64,000 bases of DNA from Peribacillus cavernae (GCF_003989135.1 NZ_RYZZ01000007.1:292365-356364), one strand, 5' to 3'; shown: positions 8,710 through 17,235, counted from the stretch's first letter. The notes: a model not told the origin generated them from the sequence alone. Translations and numbers: made by a program.

Positions 8710-8805
8710 CTGCCACTTCCCTCCGTCGGCACGACCCGGTTCAGGTTCAAAGGGTTTAGAACATTGTTCACTCTCAGCCTCTCCAAAGGCTCCCCCAGCG
8801 CTACA
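8710..8805 (-). promoter_or_regulatory. TPP riboswitch aptamer (distal of two)
   Basis: Reading the reverse strand: GGGGGAGCC, GGCTGAGAG, AACCCTTTGAACCTGA, CCGGGT and GGAGGGAAGTGG, a second complete THI-box. GTGAACAATGTT inside the aptamer can pair with AACATTGTTCAT just after it, next to the terminator stem, which offers an antiterminator in the ligand-free state. Confidence 0.93.
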
Positions 8806-8824
8806 TCAATATGTAATTATCTCG

Positions 8825-8852
8825 ATCATAACACGCCGTGCAGAAAAATCAA
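8825..8852 (-). promoter_or_regulatory. promoter of the tenA-thiW operon
   Basis: On the reverse strand TTGATT (8847-8852) and TATGAT (8825-8830) are separated by 16 bp, placing transcription start just before the distal aptamer. Confidence 0.6.
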
Positions 8853-8869
8853 CTGCTTTTTAAATGATG

Positions 8870-8888
8870 GTACAAAATGTGTTTGTAC
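8870..8888. promoter_or_regulatory. palindrome in the divergent tenA / spo0E-like intergenic region
   Basis: GTACAAA and TTTGTAC are separated by five bases. It sits upstream of the tenA promoter and could bind a dimeric regulator; no regulator is evident. Confidence 0.25.
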
Positions 8889-9104
8889 AGGGATAATCTA
8901 TAGTATAGTGGAAATTCGATAGTTCGTTTTTGAGGTATCTAAGGAAACAATAACGCCAATTTTTCGATACTTTCTTGCAATTTGATTACAAAAACCTTAA
9001 ATTTTGAAGATCTCCATTTTTTATAGGCAAAAGGGCTTGTTTATAAGGAATAGTTCCTTTAATATACTTTGTAAATAAATAGTAAAAAAGAGAGGTTTGG
9101 GAAT

Positions 9105-9275
9105 ATGATAGCTACTAAATCCAGGCAGGGTGCTATTGAAAAAAAGCGGCAAGAAATGATAGATCTCGCAGATGCTTTTGGATATACGAACCCAGATACA
9201 ATTAAGGCAAGCCAGGAATTAGATAAACTTATGAACGCTATAGTCCTTGATAGGCGATCTTTTCGCTTTTCTTAA
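9105..9275 (+). CDS. Spo0E family sporulation regulatory protein (aspartyl-phosphate phosphatase)
   Basis: A 56-residue protein that fits the Spo0E family, small two-helix phosphatases that dephosphorylate Spo0A~P and delay sporulation. IEKKRQEMIDLADAFGYT is the first helix and IKASQELDKLMNAI the second; SQELD is the family signature. ATG 9105 follows AGAGG at a suitable distance. It is monocistronic, with an intrinsic terminator 37 bp beyond the stop. The C-terminal tail after the second helix is short and basic. Confidence 0.85.
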   Translation: MIATKSRQGAIEKKRQEMIDLADAFGYTNPDTIKASQELDKLMNAIVLDRRSFRFS

Positions 9276-9311
9276 AAAAGCGATTTCCGAATTCATGGAT
9301 GACTTTTGCAG

Positions 9312-9349
9312 AAAACAGCTGTCCCGTATGGTAGCGGGACAGCTGTTTT
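9312..9349. terminator. bidirectional terminator
   Basis: A perfect 15-bp stem, AAAACAGCTGTCCCG (9312-9326) with its complement (9335-9349), followed by T-rich DNA. It can serve both the Spo0E-like gene and the converging GNAT gene. Confidence 0.8.
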
Positions 9350-9375
9350 ATTGTTTTATTATGGCTGTGAAAATC

Positions 9376-9876
9376 TCAAACTCGCTTTCCGAGTATAGCC
9401 AGGTCTCTTTCAATGCCGTCCAGTTCTGCCACCCGGGGAAGATGAGCCCATTCTTCAAAACTTGACTTTGAGAATAGCTTTATGCTTGGTGTATTGTGTG
9501 CAAAGATAAATCCGAGGAGCGTTTTTATCCCTAATCCCGGGCTTAGCTGTGTTGCCTTTTCCAGGGCCCAGCGTCCGATTCCTTTTCCCCTGAATTGTCC
9601 ATCGATATAAATGCTTATTTCAGCGGTCGCTTGATAGGCGGGTCGCCCATAAAAGGATTGAAAGCTTATCCAGCCGCAAATTTCATTGCCAGATATGATG
9701 ACATATAGCGGCCGGGTTTTGCGGTTATGTTCATGGAACCATGTCAAACGGCTTTCCACTGTTACCGGCTCACTGTCTGCTGTTACCATTCTTGATGGGA
9801 TGGTTGAATTATAAATGGCAACAATTTTCGGCAATACTTCAAGAGTTGCCTCTTTTAAGATGAGATTTTCCTGCAT
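9376..9876 (-). CDS. GNAT N-acetyltransferase, phosphinothricin/methionine-sulfone type
   Basis: The 166-residue protein has the layout of the PAT/MnaT group, which acetylates amino groups of amino-acid analogues using acetyl-Co[15 protein letters not shown] (about 18-31) and ESRLTWF are substrate-side family motifs, and [14 protein letters not shown] is the acetyl-CoA binding loop and helix. The C-terminal [14 protein letters not shown] is also typical. ATG 9876 has GAGGAG seven bases upstream; a GTG at 9891 overlaps that site and is less likely. It faces the Spo0E-like gene. The true substrate is unknown. Confidence 0.85.
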   Translation of the reverse strand: MQENLILKEATLEVLPKIVAIYNSTIPSRMVTADSEPVTVESRLTWFHEHNRKTRPLYVIISGNEICGWISFQSFYGRPAYQATAEISIYIDGQFRGKGIGRWALEKATQLSPGLGIKTLLGFIFAHNTPSIKLFSKSSFEEWAHLPRVAELDGIERDLAILGKRV

Positions 9877-10043
9877 GATGAAACTCCTCACAAATCATTC
9901 TTTTGATCGTAAGAACATCATACAACGATTCCCGGTCCTTGGCTATACGAATTCAGTATTTGCCAGTGTTGGTTACTCATCTGCCGAAATCGGGTAGAAG
10001 TATGAGATAAAACCATCTTAGACTGCATGCAAAGGGAGCTATT

Positions 10044-10748
10044 ATGAAGAAATTATCGATTGGATTAATTACTTTTATTATCACTTCGTTGATCTGGTTT
10101 TCTTTTTATACCAAAAGCAAGAGTGATGACCCTGTTATCATGGCATTTGGCGATTCCCTGACGTACGGTTATGGTGATACACAGGGAGAGGGCTATGTGG
10201 ATGGCGTAGAGGAAGAGCTGAATAATTCTGGCAGCAGTAAACGATTCAGAATCTGGAATTATGGGATTATAGGGCAGGAAACGGACGGTGTTCTGGAACA
10301 GTTGGACGATATCCGTATAAAAAGCAAACTCGATGAAGCCGATTACTTTATCCTTTTTATCGGGACTAATGATTTAATAAACAGCAATGGCGGAGATTTA
10401 CAACCGCTGAATGAGAAAAAAATCAACGATGCAAAACCAGAATATAAACAGCACATAACAAAAATTTTGAGCATCCTTAAGAAAGAGAATAAAGAGGCTC
10501 CGATCATCGTGCTTGGTTTGTATAATCCCTATCAAAACCAGAAACACATTGAAAAACAAATAGATGAATGGGATCAGACGATCATTAAAACGGTGAGAAA
10601 TGATAGGAGAATTACATACATTCCGACCAATGATCTTTTTAAAAACAAAAAGAAGCAAAAATATTTTAGCGATTCTCTTCATCCAAACGAGCAGGGGTAT
10701 CAGTTAATTACTTCACGAATTCTAGACAGGTACCAATTTAAGAGATAA
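10044..10748 (+). CDS. secreted or membrane-anchored SGNH/GDSL hydrolase
   Basis: A 234-residue esterase or lipase of the SGNH fold. A hydrophobic N-terminal segment (about 4-22) without a cysteine indicates a signal peptide or membrane anchor. Block I GDSLTYGYGD holds the catalytic serine, block III FIGTNDL holds the oxyanion asparagine, and block V SDSLHPNEQGY holds the Asp-His pair. The ribosome binding site AAGGGAG lies seven bases before ATG. Similar to the B. subtilis YpmR/LipC group by layout. It stands alone; the substrate (lipid, peptidoglycan or polymer ester) cannot be told. Confidence 0.85.
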   Translation: MKKLSIGLITFIITSLIWFSFYTKSKSDDPVIMAFGDSLTYGYGDTQGEGYVDGVEEELNNSGSSKRFRIWNYGIIGQETDGVLEQLDDIRIKSKLDEADYFILFIGTNDLINSNGGDLQPLNEKKINDAKPEYKQHITKILSILKKENKEAPIIVLGLYNPYQNQKHIEKQIDEWDQTIIKTVRNDRRITYIPTNDLFKNKKKQKYFSDSLHPNEQGYQLITSRILDRYQFKR

Positions 10749-10872
10749 GACTATTTTTTAATAAGAAAATGAAAAGAGTTATTCATTAGAATGCTGAGAA
10801 AAAAACAGCTATACTTTTGAGGAAAGCATTTTGGTATACTATAAAACGATTCGTAAGGTGGGGATATGAAAG

Positions 10873-11358
10873 ATGAACGAAAATCAAAAAATCCGGGAAG
10901 AACTGTTGAAAAGTGTCGAAGATTTATCTGACCGGCAGTTAAATGAAAAAGTAGAAGCAGGAAGCTGGACGATTATGCAGGTTTTGGACCACCTTTATTT
11001 AATGGAAATGACGATTTCAAAAAGCATTGCCGGTGAACTTGCAAATGAAAAAAGTGAAGCGGCTCCATTAAAACCGATCCATTTAACGGTTAACAGATCC
11101 ACCAAAGTAGCTGCACCTTCTTTTGTCAAACCATCAGACGATTTTATTTCCCTTGCAGAAATGAAGGGAAAGCTCAGTGAATCCAGAAAAACGCTGATCC
11201 GTGTCACTGAAGGTGCATCCGAACAAGCTTTAGAACAAAAGTCTTTTCCACATCCCATATTCGGGCCGCTGAGCTTAAAACAATGGACCCCTTTTGTCGG
11301 GTATCACGAAAAAAGGCATATGGCACAAATTGAAGAATTGAAGGGGAAACTAAGTTAA
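10873..11358 (+). CDS. DinB family protein
   Basis: A 161-residue four-helix-bundle protein of the DinB/YfiT type, many of which are metal-dependent thiol (bacillithiol) transferases. The three metal-ligand histidines can be placed in VLDHLYLME (about 39), and in GYHEKRHMAQIEEL near the C-terminus (about 148 and 152). WTIMQVLDHL is a common entry motif. A TATACT -10 like element and the weak site GGTGGGG precede ATG 10873. No neighbour hints at a pathway. Confidence 0.8.
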   Translation: MNENQKIREELLKSVEDLSDRQLNEKVEAGSWTIMQVLDHLYLMEMTISKSIAGELANEKSEAAPLKPIHLTVNRSTKVAAPSFVKPSDDFISLAEMKGKLSESRKTLIRVTEGASEQALEQKSFPHPIFGPLSLKQWTPFVGYHEKRHMAQIEELKGKLS

Positions 11359-11462
11359 AACCCTATTTGTAAATGGCCCCAATAGAGTGGCGGGTTCATT
11401 TTGAAAATATATTGCCAAATGTAAATAATTAAAGAAATGTTAAGTAAACTACCTTTAGAGAG

Positions 11463-12017
11463 TTGAATACAGTGTTCGCTAAATATATAAGGATATTGAT
11501 TGGGTTATTTTTGATTATAGTGTTGCCTGGATGGCTGATTTATTATTATTTTGTGCCGCCCGACCCTGATGAACTGGAACTGCCGGACGGTCTCCATCCT
11601 CTTGTCGTAGAAAAAAGGGATATACTGATCGGCAGGGCCGGTGAAGCCGGAATTCCAATCCTTATTACGGATGGATACAGAACGATAGAAGATCAAAATC
11701 AACTCTATGAGCGGGGAAGGTCACAGCCTGGAAAAATTGTAACATATGCCAGGGGCGGGGAATCACTCCACAATTTCGGGCTTGCGATTGACTTTGCCTT
11801 GCTGAACAAAAAAGGAAATGCCATATGGGATATGCAATATGACGGCAATCGAAATGGCAAGAGAGATTGGGCTGAAGTTGTGACAATGGCAAAGCAAGAA
11901 GGCTTTCAATGGGGAGGAGACTTTAAGGGCAGTTTTAAAGATTACCCGCATCTGGAAATGGGTTTTGGGCTAAGTCTGAGAGAACTGCAGCGTGGTGAAA
12001 AGCCTCCCCTTCCTTAA
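11463..12017 (+). CDS. cwlK: peptidoglycan L-alanyl-D-glutamate endopeptidase CwlK type (M15)
   Basis: A cell-wall hydrolase cutting the L-Ala-D-Glu bond of the peptide stem. A hydrophobic segment (about 8-30) anchors or exports it. The catalytic part matches B. subtilis CwlK: DGYRTIEDQNQLYERGR, then GGESLHNFGLAIDFAL with zinc ligands His and Asp, and KDYPHLEM with the last zinc histidine. The start is either TTG 11463 or GTG 11472; AGAG lies nine bases before the GTG, so 11472 is slightly favoured. Usual CwlK length is about 167 residues, and this one has 181-184. Confidence 0.85.
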   Translation: MNTVFAKYIRILIGLFLIIVLPGWLIYYYFVPPDPDELELPDGLHPLVVEKRDILIGRAGEAGIPILITDGYRTIEDQNQLYERGRSQPGKIVTYARGGESLHNFGLAIDFALLNKKGNAIWDMQYDGNRNGKRDWAEVVTMAKQEGFQWGGDFKGSFKDYPHLEMGFGLSLRELQRGEKPPLP

Positions 12018-12242
12018 TGAAATCTGACTATTGACTCACAAGGTGAAAAATGTGCTGCTGTAGAGACATCTTAAATCTTGAACTGATTTTGGATACAGAA
12101 TGAAGCGATACATATTTTGTTTTACTGGCTGAACCAGTAGATAAAAAACACTGAAGTTTGGAAGCGGCAGCTTTGCCTAACCCCCTATTTTTGTTATAAA
12201 GTGTAGAAGTGAAGAATTTATAGTCGAAGGAGTTCAGTATCG

Positions 12243-12755
12243 ATGGAAGAAACAAAACACAACAGGGATTCACTTGTCATCAAAACAAGTATTGTCCTTC
12301 CCCCTGATACGAATAATCTTGGAACGATGTTTGGCGGGAAATTGATGGCGTATATTGATGATGTGGCTGCCATATCAGCGATGCGCCACTCTAGAACAAA
12401 TTCGGTCACTGCTTCAATGGATTCAGTGGATTTCCTCCATCCGATTTATGAAGGAAATTCCGTTTGTCTGGAGGGGTTTGTTACTTATACAGGACGTACA
12501 TCCATGGAGGTTATGGTAAGAGTAATTGCCGAGGATCTGCTGACAGGTGAACGAAATATTTGCGCGATCTCATTTTTAACCTTTGTTGCTATCGATGGTA
12601 ATGGAAAACCGACACCGGTTCCTAAGCTGGTCCCGCAAACTGATATGCAGAAAAACCTGTTTGAAACCGGCAAGCATAGAGCGGAAATCCGTAAGAAAAG
12701 AAGAAAAGATACTGAATTAATTGCAAGCACGTTTGGTGCTGATCTGCCTTGGTAA
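12243..12755 (+). CDS. hot-dog fold acyl-CoA thioesterase (YkhA/YciA type)
   Basis: A 170-residue cytosolic acyl-CoA hydrolase. The N-terminal part holds the hot-dog motif DTNNLGTMFGGKLMAYIDD with the catalytic Asn/Asp pair, followed by ASMDSVDFLHPIYEG and YTGRTSMEV. FVAIDGNGKPTPVPKL is the conserved strand before a charged C-terminal helix. ATG 12243 has AAGGAG ten bases upstream. It may control acyl-CoA pools; a second, unrelated YbgC-like thioesterase lies in the acyl-CoA cluster at 54023. Confidence 0.88.
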   Translation: MEETKHNRDSLVIKTSIVLPPDTNNLGTMFGGKLMAYIDDVAAISAMRHSRTNSVTASMDSVDFLHPIYEGNSVCLEGFVTYTGRTSMEVMVRVIAEDLLTGERNICAISFLTFVAIDGNGKPTPVPKLVPQTDMQKNLFETGKHRAEIRKKRRKDTELIASTFGADLPW

Positions 12756-12758
12756 TAA

Positions 12759-12945
12759 GAAAAGCGCAAGCGCCTTGGTCAGCCCCGACCAGCATAAGCC
12801 AAGCATCTGTATGGGGAGCGGTTTTCTCCCCATCAGATGATTGGCTTATGACCTCGAGGCCGACTAAGATCGCCACGTCCTTATGTCTTCGTCGGCACTA
12901 GCACGTCCTGTGCGTCGGGGCTAGGCTGCTTGCGCTAGACACCAG
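12759..12945. repeat. structured intergenic repeat element, about 187 bp
   Basis: The element is bounded by GCGCAAGC and GCTTGCGC and nests further complementary pairs: AGCCCCGAC with GTCGGGGCT, CATAAGCCAA with TTGGCTTATG, and GGGGAG with CTCCCC. As RNA it would form a branched structure. The last 50 bp recur inverted at the right window edge, so it is a dispersed family, similar in style to the bcr repeats of Bacillus. Confidence 0.75.
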
Positions 12946-12983
12946 TACACATTAAAAAAGTTATCCTTTCTTTTTTTAAAATG

Positions 12984-13016
12984 AAAAGGTGTCCTGCAAT
13001 CTGCATGGACACCTTT
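12984..13016 (-). terminator. terminator of the decayed Bax-inhibitor-like gene
   Basis: AAAGGTGTCC and GGACACCTTT form a 10-bp stem; on the reverse strand it is followed by TCATTTT. It lies just past the stop codon of the reverse-strand remnant. Confidence 0.65.
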
Positions 13017-13020
13017 CTTA

Positions 13021-13104
13021 TTAGTCATCTCTTGATAGTATTCCAAAGAAGCGCAGAATATTAATGAACAGGTTGATAAAATCAAGGTTGAGCTGTTGGT
13101 TATT
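13021..13104 (-). pseudogene. C-terminal remnant of a Bax inhibitor-1/YccA-like membrane protein
   Basis: The reverse strand encodes NLDFINLFINILRFFG and then a short polar tail and stop. This closely resembles the conserved C-terminus of BI-1 family proteins such as B. subtilis YetJ. The frame is closed by a stop only 27 codons upstream and nothing similar continues further, so at least 85 percent of the gene is gone. A terminator in the right orientation still follows. Assignment rests on a short segment. Confidence 0.6.
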
Positions 13105-13411
13105 TTAAAAGAAGACAATAATTAAGAAGTGATGCAGCATGAGGATGAATTTCTCATGCTGCTTTTCTGTAAAATGGGAAGTTTAATTTTTCGCAACATT
13201 AAATGGTGTACTACAGCGCAAGCAGTTAGATTCTTCGAAAGCCTTGAACTTTTTTATCATATTCCTAAACAGAAATCAATAGGTTTATATAAAGAAAGAA
13301 TAGAAAAAGTTTTAATAGTTTTCTTCAGTACCTGCTCCGTCCATTTTCGATTGCAATGTTGTAATTCATTTTCTATTTTCTTTCCCGAAAAATTGATAGG
13401 GGGGAACCTAA
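13105..13411. other. intergenic region before the oligopeptide transporter operon
   Basis: It holds a forward terminator-like hairpin at 13134-13166 and then AT-rich DNA that should contain the operon promoter. A 96-codon open frame here has no ribosome binding site and no recognisable family. GGGGGG at 13399-13404 looks like the ribosome binding site of the following gene. Confidence 0.5.
13134..13166 (+). terminator. terminator-like hairpin
   Basis: GCAGCATGAG and CTCATGCTGC form a perfect 10-bp stem with a 9-base loop followed by TTTTCTG. No intact forward gene ends just before it. Confidence 0.6.
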
Positions 13412-13483
13412 ATCAATAGACCAATATTACAAATAGAGAACCTAACCACTTCGTTCCGTTTACAAGACGGATATCATGCAGCT

Positions 13484-14413
13484 GTGGATAACGTTTCTTT
13501 TACGGTGAATGAAAATGAGATCGTTGCTGTAGTTGGGGAATCGGGATGCGGTAAAAGTGCCCTCGCACTTTCAATTATGCAATTACATAATAAACAAAGG
13601 ACCAAAATAGAAGGTGCCATTAGATACAGAGATAGTGATTTGGTTGCACTGAATGAAGCACAAATGAATAAGCTGCGCGGCAAGGATCTGGGAATGATTT
13701 TTCAAGAGTCATTAACTGCCCTCAATCCGTTGATGACGGTTGGCAGGCAGATTGAGGAGAATCTCGATTATCACACCGATCTTACTAAGAAAGCAAAGAA
13801 GGCAAGGACCATGGAATTGTTGGCTAAGGTTGGAATCCCTTTGCCTGAATTCACTTATAAGCAATATCCCCATGAATTATCAGGCGGAATGCGGCAAAGG
13901 AGCATGATTTCAATGGCGATCGCCTGCAACCCGTCCGTTATCATAGCCGATGAGCCGACAACAGCACTGGATGTAACAATCCAGGCACAAATCCTTGATT
14001 TGTTAAAATCAATCCAGAAAAAAACGCATATGGGGATTATCCTGATCACCCACGATTTGGGCGTGGTTGCGGAAATTGCCGACCGGATTGTGGTGATGTA
14101 CGCAGGTCAGGTAGTGGAAATGGGAACCGTGCTGCGAATTTTTAAAAACCCTCGGCATCCATATACACGTTCACTGATGAATTCGATTCCATCCGCTGCT
14201 ACCGGGCAAGATCGCTTGCATGTTATCGAAGGTGCGGTACCTTCGATTACGAGAATGCCACGCCAAGGCTGTCGTTTCAAGGATAGAATTTCTTGGATTC
14301 CTGATAATACCCACGAAAATTCCCCGGAATTACACGAAGTTGCCAGTGATCACTGGGTACGCTGCTCTTGTTATAAGCATTTTTATTTTCAAGGCAGAAA
14401 GGAGAAGCGATGA
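13484..14413 (+). CDS. oligopeptide ABC transporter ATP-binding protein, OppD/AppD type; start codon apparently lost
   Basis: One of two ATPases of a peptide importer. Walker A GESGCGKSA, the signature LSGGMRQR and Walker B VIIADEP are intact. The coordinates use the first normal start (GTG 13484), but the frame carries the expected N-terminus upstream: ILQIENLTTSFRLQDGYHAA from 13424. No ATG, GTG or TTG exists there; at the right place (13412), behind GGGGGG, stands ATC. The C-terminal cysteine motif is also reduced: GCRFKDRI replaces the usual GCxFxxRC and the third cysteine is missing. It is the first gene of a five-gene operon. It may use ATC, start late, or be impaired. Confidence 0.85.
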   Translation: MDNVSFTVNENEIVAVVGESGCGKSALALSIMQLHNKQRTKIEGAIRYRDSDLVALNEAQMNKLRGKDLGMIFQESLTALNPLMTVGRQIEENLDYHTDLTKKAKKARTMELLAKVGIPLPEFTYKQYPHELSGGMRQRSMISMAIACNPSVIIADEPTTALDVTIQAQILDLLKSIQKKTHMGIILITHDLGVVAEIADRIVVMYAGQVVEMGTVLRIFKNPRHPYTRSLMNSIPSAATGQDRLHVIEGAVPSITRMPRQGCRFKDRISWIPDNTHENSPELHEVASDHWVRCSCYKHFYFQGRKEKR

Positions 14414-14416
14414 CAG

Positions 14417-15343
14417 ATGGCATTACTCAATGTGAATGACTTAAAGGTTTATTTTCCGATTGTCGGCGGTTTTTTTAGGAGAGTGACAGATTATGTGCGT
14501 GCCGTTGATGGCGTCTCCTTCGAACTTCATGAGGGAGAAACCTATGGATTGGTCGGGGAATCAGGAAGCGGTAAGTCAACGGCCGGAAAGGCAATCATGA
14601 GTTTGAATAAGGCTGCTTCAGGAGAGATCCTGTTTGGCAACAAGGATATCACCAAGCTCAGCGGGAGCCAAATCAAGCCGTTGCGCAGAGACATACAAAT
14701 GATTTTCCAAGACCCTTATTCTTCCTTGAATCCTAAGAAGAGAGTGCTTGATATAATCGCAGAACCTTTGCGCAATTATGAGCGCATGTCTTCGGTCGAA
14801 GAGAAAAAAGTTGTCCAGAACTATCTGGATAAGGTGGGACTGGATTCAGAAGCCATTCACAAATACCCGCATGAATTCTCTGGAGGGCAACGACAGCGTA
14901 TTGGTATTGCCCGTGCATTGACACTTAAACCGAAGTTAATTATTGCAGACGAACCGGTGTCAGCTCTCGATGTATCTGTACAAGCCCAGGTATTAAACTT
15001 CCTGCAGGAGCTGCAGGAAGAATACAAACTGACCTATTTATTCATAGGCCATGATTTAGGAGTCATTCGGCACATGTGCAGCCGTATCGGAGTGATGTAT
15101 CGGGGACGGTTGGTAGAAGAGGGGACAAGCAGTGAAATTTATGAGAATCCGCGGCATCTCTATACAAAGCGGCTGATTGCGGCCATTCCCGATATACGGC
15201 CAGAAACACGCAGAGAAAAGGAACGGTTGAGAAACGCACTGAAGGAAGAGTATGAGCAAACCTTCGCTTCATATTTTGATGACACTGGAAGAGCTTATGA
15301 TTTAAAGCGGATTTCCGAAACGCATTCGGTGGCATTACCTTAG
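14417..15343 (+). CDS. oligopeptide ABC transporter ATP-binding protein, OppF/AppF type
   Basis: The second ATPase of the importer, 308 residues. The N-terminal FPIVGGFFRRVTDYVRAVDG is typical of OppF-type subunits. Walker A GESGSGKST, Q-loop MIFQDPYSSLNP, signature FSGGQRQRIGIARAL, Walker B LIIADEPVSALD and H-loop IGHDLGV are all present. ATG 14417 starts three bases after the preceding stop, with AAAGGAG about 13 bases before it. The C-terminal extension lacks the cysteine motif seen in some relatives and runs on as a charged helix. Confidence 0.93.
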   Translation: MALLNVNDLKVYFPIVGGFFRRVTDYVRAVDGVSFELHEGETYGLVGESGSGKSTAGKAIMSLNKAASGEILFGNKDITKLSGSQIKPLRRDIQMIFQDPYSSLNPKKRVLDIIAEPLRNYERMSSVEEKKVVQNYLDKVGLDSEAIHKYPHEFSGGQRQRIGIARALTLKPKLIIADEPVSALDVSVQAQVLNFLQELQEEYKLTYLFIGHDLGVIRHMCSRIGVMYRGRLVEEGTSSEIYENPRHLYTKRLIAAIPDIRPETRREKERLRNALKEEYEQTFASYFDDTGRAYDLKRISETHSVALP

Positions 15344-15356
15344 GAGGGATAAGACT

Positions 15357-16322
15357 GTGTGGAAATTTATTCTTAGACGTATTTTGGGAATGATACCCCA
15401 GCTTTTTGTTTTGAGTATTCTAGTGTTCATGATGGCTAAAGCGATGCCGGGCGATGCCTTGACCGGGAGGCAGATGGACCCTAAAGCAGATCCGGAACGG
15501 ATTGCAGAACAACGCGTGCAAATGGGTCTGAACGATCCGGTTCATGTTCAATATATCCGCTGGATCAAAAATATAGCACATGGTGACTGGGGGGTCTCCT
15601 ACACCCATAAAACCAGGGTTACCGAAGTAATCGGGGACCGAATTTGGAATACCGTATACCTGGCTTTCGGGACACTTCTGATAACATATCTTCTGGCCAT
15701 TCCCCTGGGAATCATCAGCGGACGCTGGAATGATTCCTGGATGGATAAGGCAATCACCGGTTATAACTATTTGGGATATGCAACTCCTGTCTTCATTTTT
15801 GCGTTGCTTATGTTATTTTTGTTCAGCTTTACATTTGCATTATTTCCTGCGGGAGGGAGCGTCGACCCATATATCGAGCCAGGAACGTTTTCGTATGTGT
15901 TGAACAAAATCAACCATTTGGTATTGCCGGTCATGAGCGGTGCCCTGGTGGCGACAGTTACCACGGTCCAGTATTTGAAAAATGAGATCATTGATACAAA
16001 GACCAGGGACTTTATCCGGACAGCCAGGTCGAAAGGCATACCGGATTCAAAGGTATACAGCGGACATATCCTCAGAAATGCATTTTTGCCGATTGCCGCT
16101 TTTTTAGGTTATGAAATTACCGGCCTTGTCGGAGGCTCGGTTTTTATTGAATCAATATACAGTTATCCCGGAATCGGCCAACTATTCGTTACATCAGTTA
16201 TGCTCCGGGATTTCAGCGTAGTTACGGCCCTCGTGATGATGACAAGCTTTGCCACACTGCTTGGTACTCTTCTTTCTGACATTATCTTAAGTGCGGTAGA
16301 TCCGCGTATTCGCATTGAATAG
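15357..16322 (+). CDS. oligopeptide ABC transporter permease, OppB/AppB type
   Basis: A 321-residue inner-membrane permease with about six transmembrane helices. The start WKFILRRILGMIPQLFVLS is classic for OppB-type subunits. The EAA loop that contacts the ATPases is TARSKGIPDSKVYSGHILRNAFLP. A periplasmic-side domain lies at about 35-95. GTG 15357 has TAGGAGGG eight bases upstream. It would pair with the next permease to form the channel. Confidence 0.93.
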   Translation: MWKFILRRILGMIPQLFVLSILVFMMAKAMPGDALTGRQMDPKADPERIAEQRVQMGLNDPVHVQYIRWIKNIAHGDWGVSYTHKTRVTEVIGDRIWNTVYLAFGTLLITYLLAIPLGIISGRWNDSWMDKAITGYNYLGYATPVFIFALLMLFLFSFTFALFPAGGSVDPYIEPGTFSYVLNKINHLVLPVMSGALVATVTTVQYLKNEIIDTKTRDFIRTARSKGIPDSKVYSGHILRNAFLPIAAFLGYEITGLVGGSVFIESIYSYPGIGQLFVTSVMLRDFSVVTALVMMTSFATLLGTLLSDIILSAVDPRIRIE

Positions 16323-16338
16323 GAAGTGGTGAAGAAGA

Positions 16339-17235
16339 ATGGAAATGAAAGCAGGAACCATTAAATCGGAAGAAAAGTCGCTGGCTGGCTATACAGTCAT
16401 CTGGAAGGAGTTTAAAAACGATAAACTGGCGCTGGTCTCGCTGTTCCTATTGGCAGTTATCTTAATGGCTGTCTACGGGATCTCTTTAATGAAGGATGTT
16501 GAAGATATCGTTAAAGTAGACTTCTTATCAATCTATATGCCTCCATCAGGGGAGCACTGGCTTGGGACTGATTATGGCGGTAGGGACATTTTCGGCCAGC
16601 TGGTCATTGGAACCAAAAACTCATTCACCATCAGCCTGTGCATTACAACAATAACGGCCATTCTCGGCTTAGCGGCCGGTCTTACCGCAGGATACTTTGG
16701 CGGGGTTATTGATGCGATCATCATGCGCATGATCGATTTTATCATTATCCTGCCGTTATTAATGTTTGTCATTGTGTTCGTAACAATTGTGCCGAACTAT
16801 AACATTTATGCTTTTATATTGATTATGTCTGCCTTCCTGTGGACCGGCAAAGCAAGATTAATTCGCTCAAAAGTCCTGGCAGAGCGGGAAATGGATTATG
16901 TGCATGCTTCCCAGACGCTCGGAACGCCGCATTGGAAGATCATGTTAGTTCAAATTCTTCCTAATGTAAGTTCACTGATTATCGTTAATTTCACATTAAA
17001 TCTTGCAGGGAATATTGGTCTTGAATCTGGCTTAACTTTTTTGGGATTTGGTCTTCCGGAAAGTACACCAAGTTTAGGGACTCTTGTCAGTTATGCAACC
17101 AATCCTGATGTCTTGCAGAACAAATGGTGGATCTGGGTACCTGCATCCGTGCTGATCCTTGTGCTGATGCTATGCATCAATTTCATTGGGGAGGTATTGA
17201 AACGCTCAGGCGATGCCAGACAGAGAAGAGGGTAA
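16339..17235 (+). CDS. oligopeptide ABC transporter permease, OppC/AppC type
   Basis: The partner permease, 298 residues, with an N-terminal OppC domain (WKEFKNDKLALVSLFLLAV) and the signature HWLGTDYGGRDIFGQL before the core helices. The EAA loop is HASQTLGTPHWKIMLVQILPNV. ATG 16339 has AAGTGGTGAAGAAG upstream and begins 16 bases after the previous stop. Together with the preceding permease it forms the transmembrane path for peptides. Confidence 0.93.
   Translation: MEMKAGTIKSEEKSLAGYTVIWKEFKNDKLALVSLFLLAVILMAVYGISLMKDVEDIVKVDFLSIYMPPSGEHWLGTDYGGRDIFGQLVIGTKNSFTISLCITTITAILGLAAGLTAGYFGGVIDAIIMRMIDFIIILPLLMFVIVFVTIVPNYNIYAFILIMSAFLWTGKARLIRSKVLAEREMDYVHASQTLGTPHWKIMLVQILPNVSSLIIVNFTLNLAGNIGLESGLTFLGFGLPESTPSLGTLVSYATNPDVLQNKWWIWVPASVLILVLMLCINFIGEVLKRSGDARQRRG

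Noticed and set aside
13129..13419. 96-codon forward open frame before the peptide transporter
   Set aside because: It begins inside a terminator hairpin, has no ribosome binding site, an odd composition rich in Phe and Cys, and covers the ribosome binding site of the following gene.
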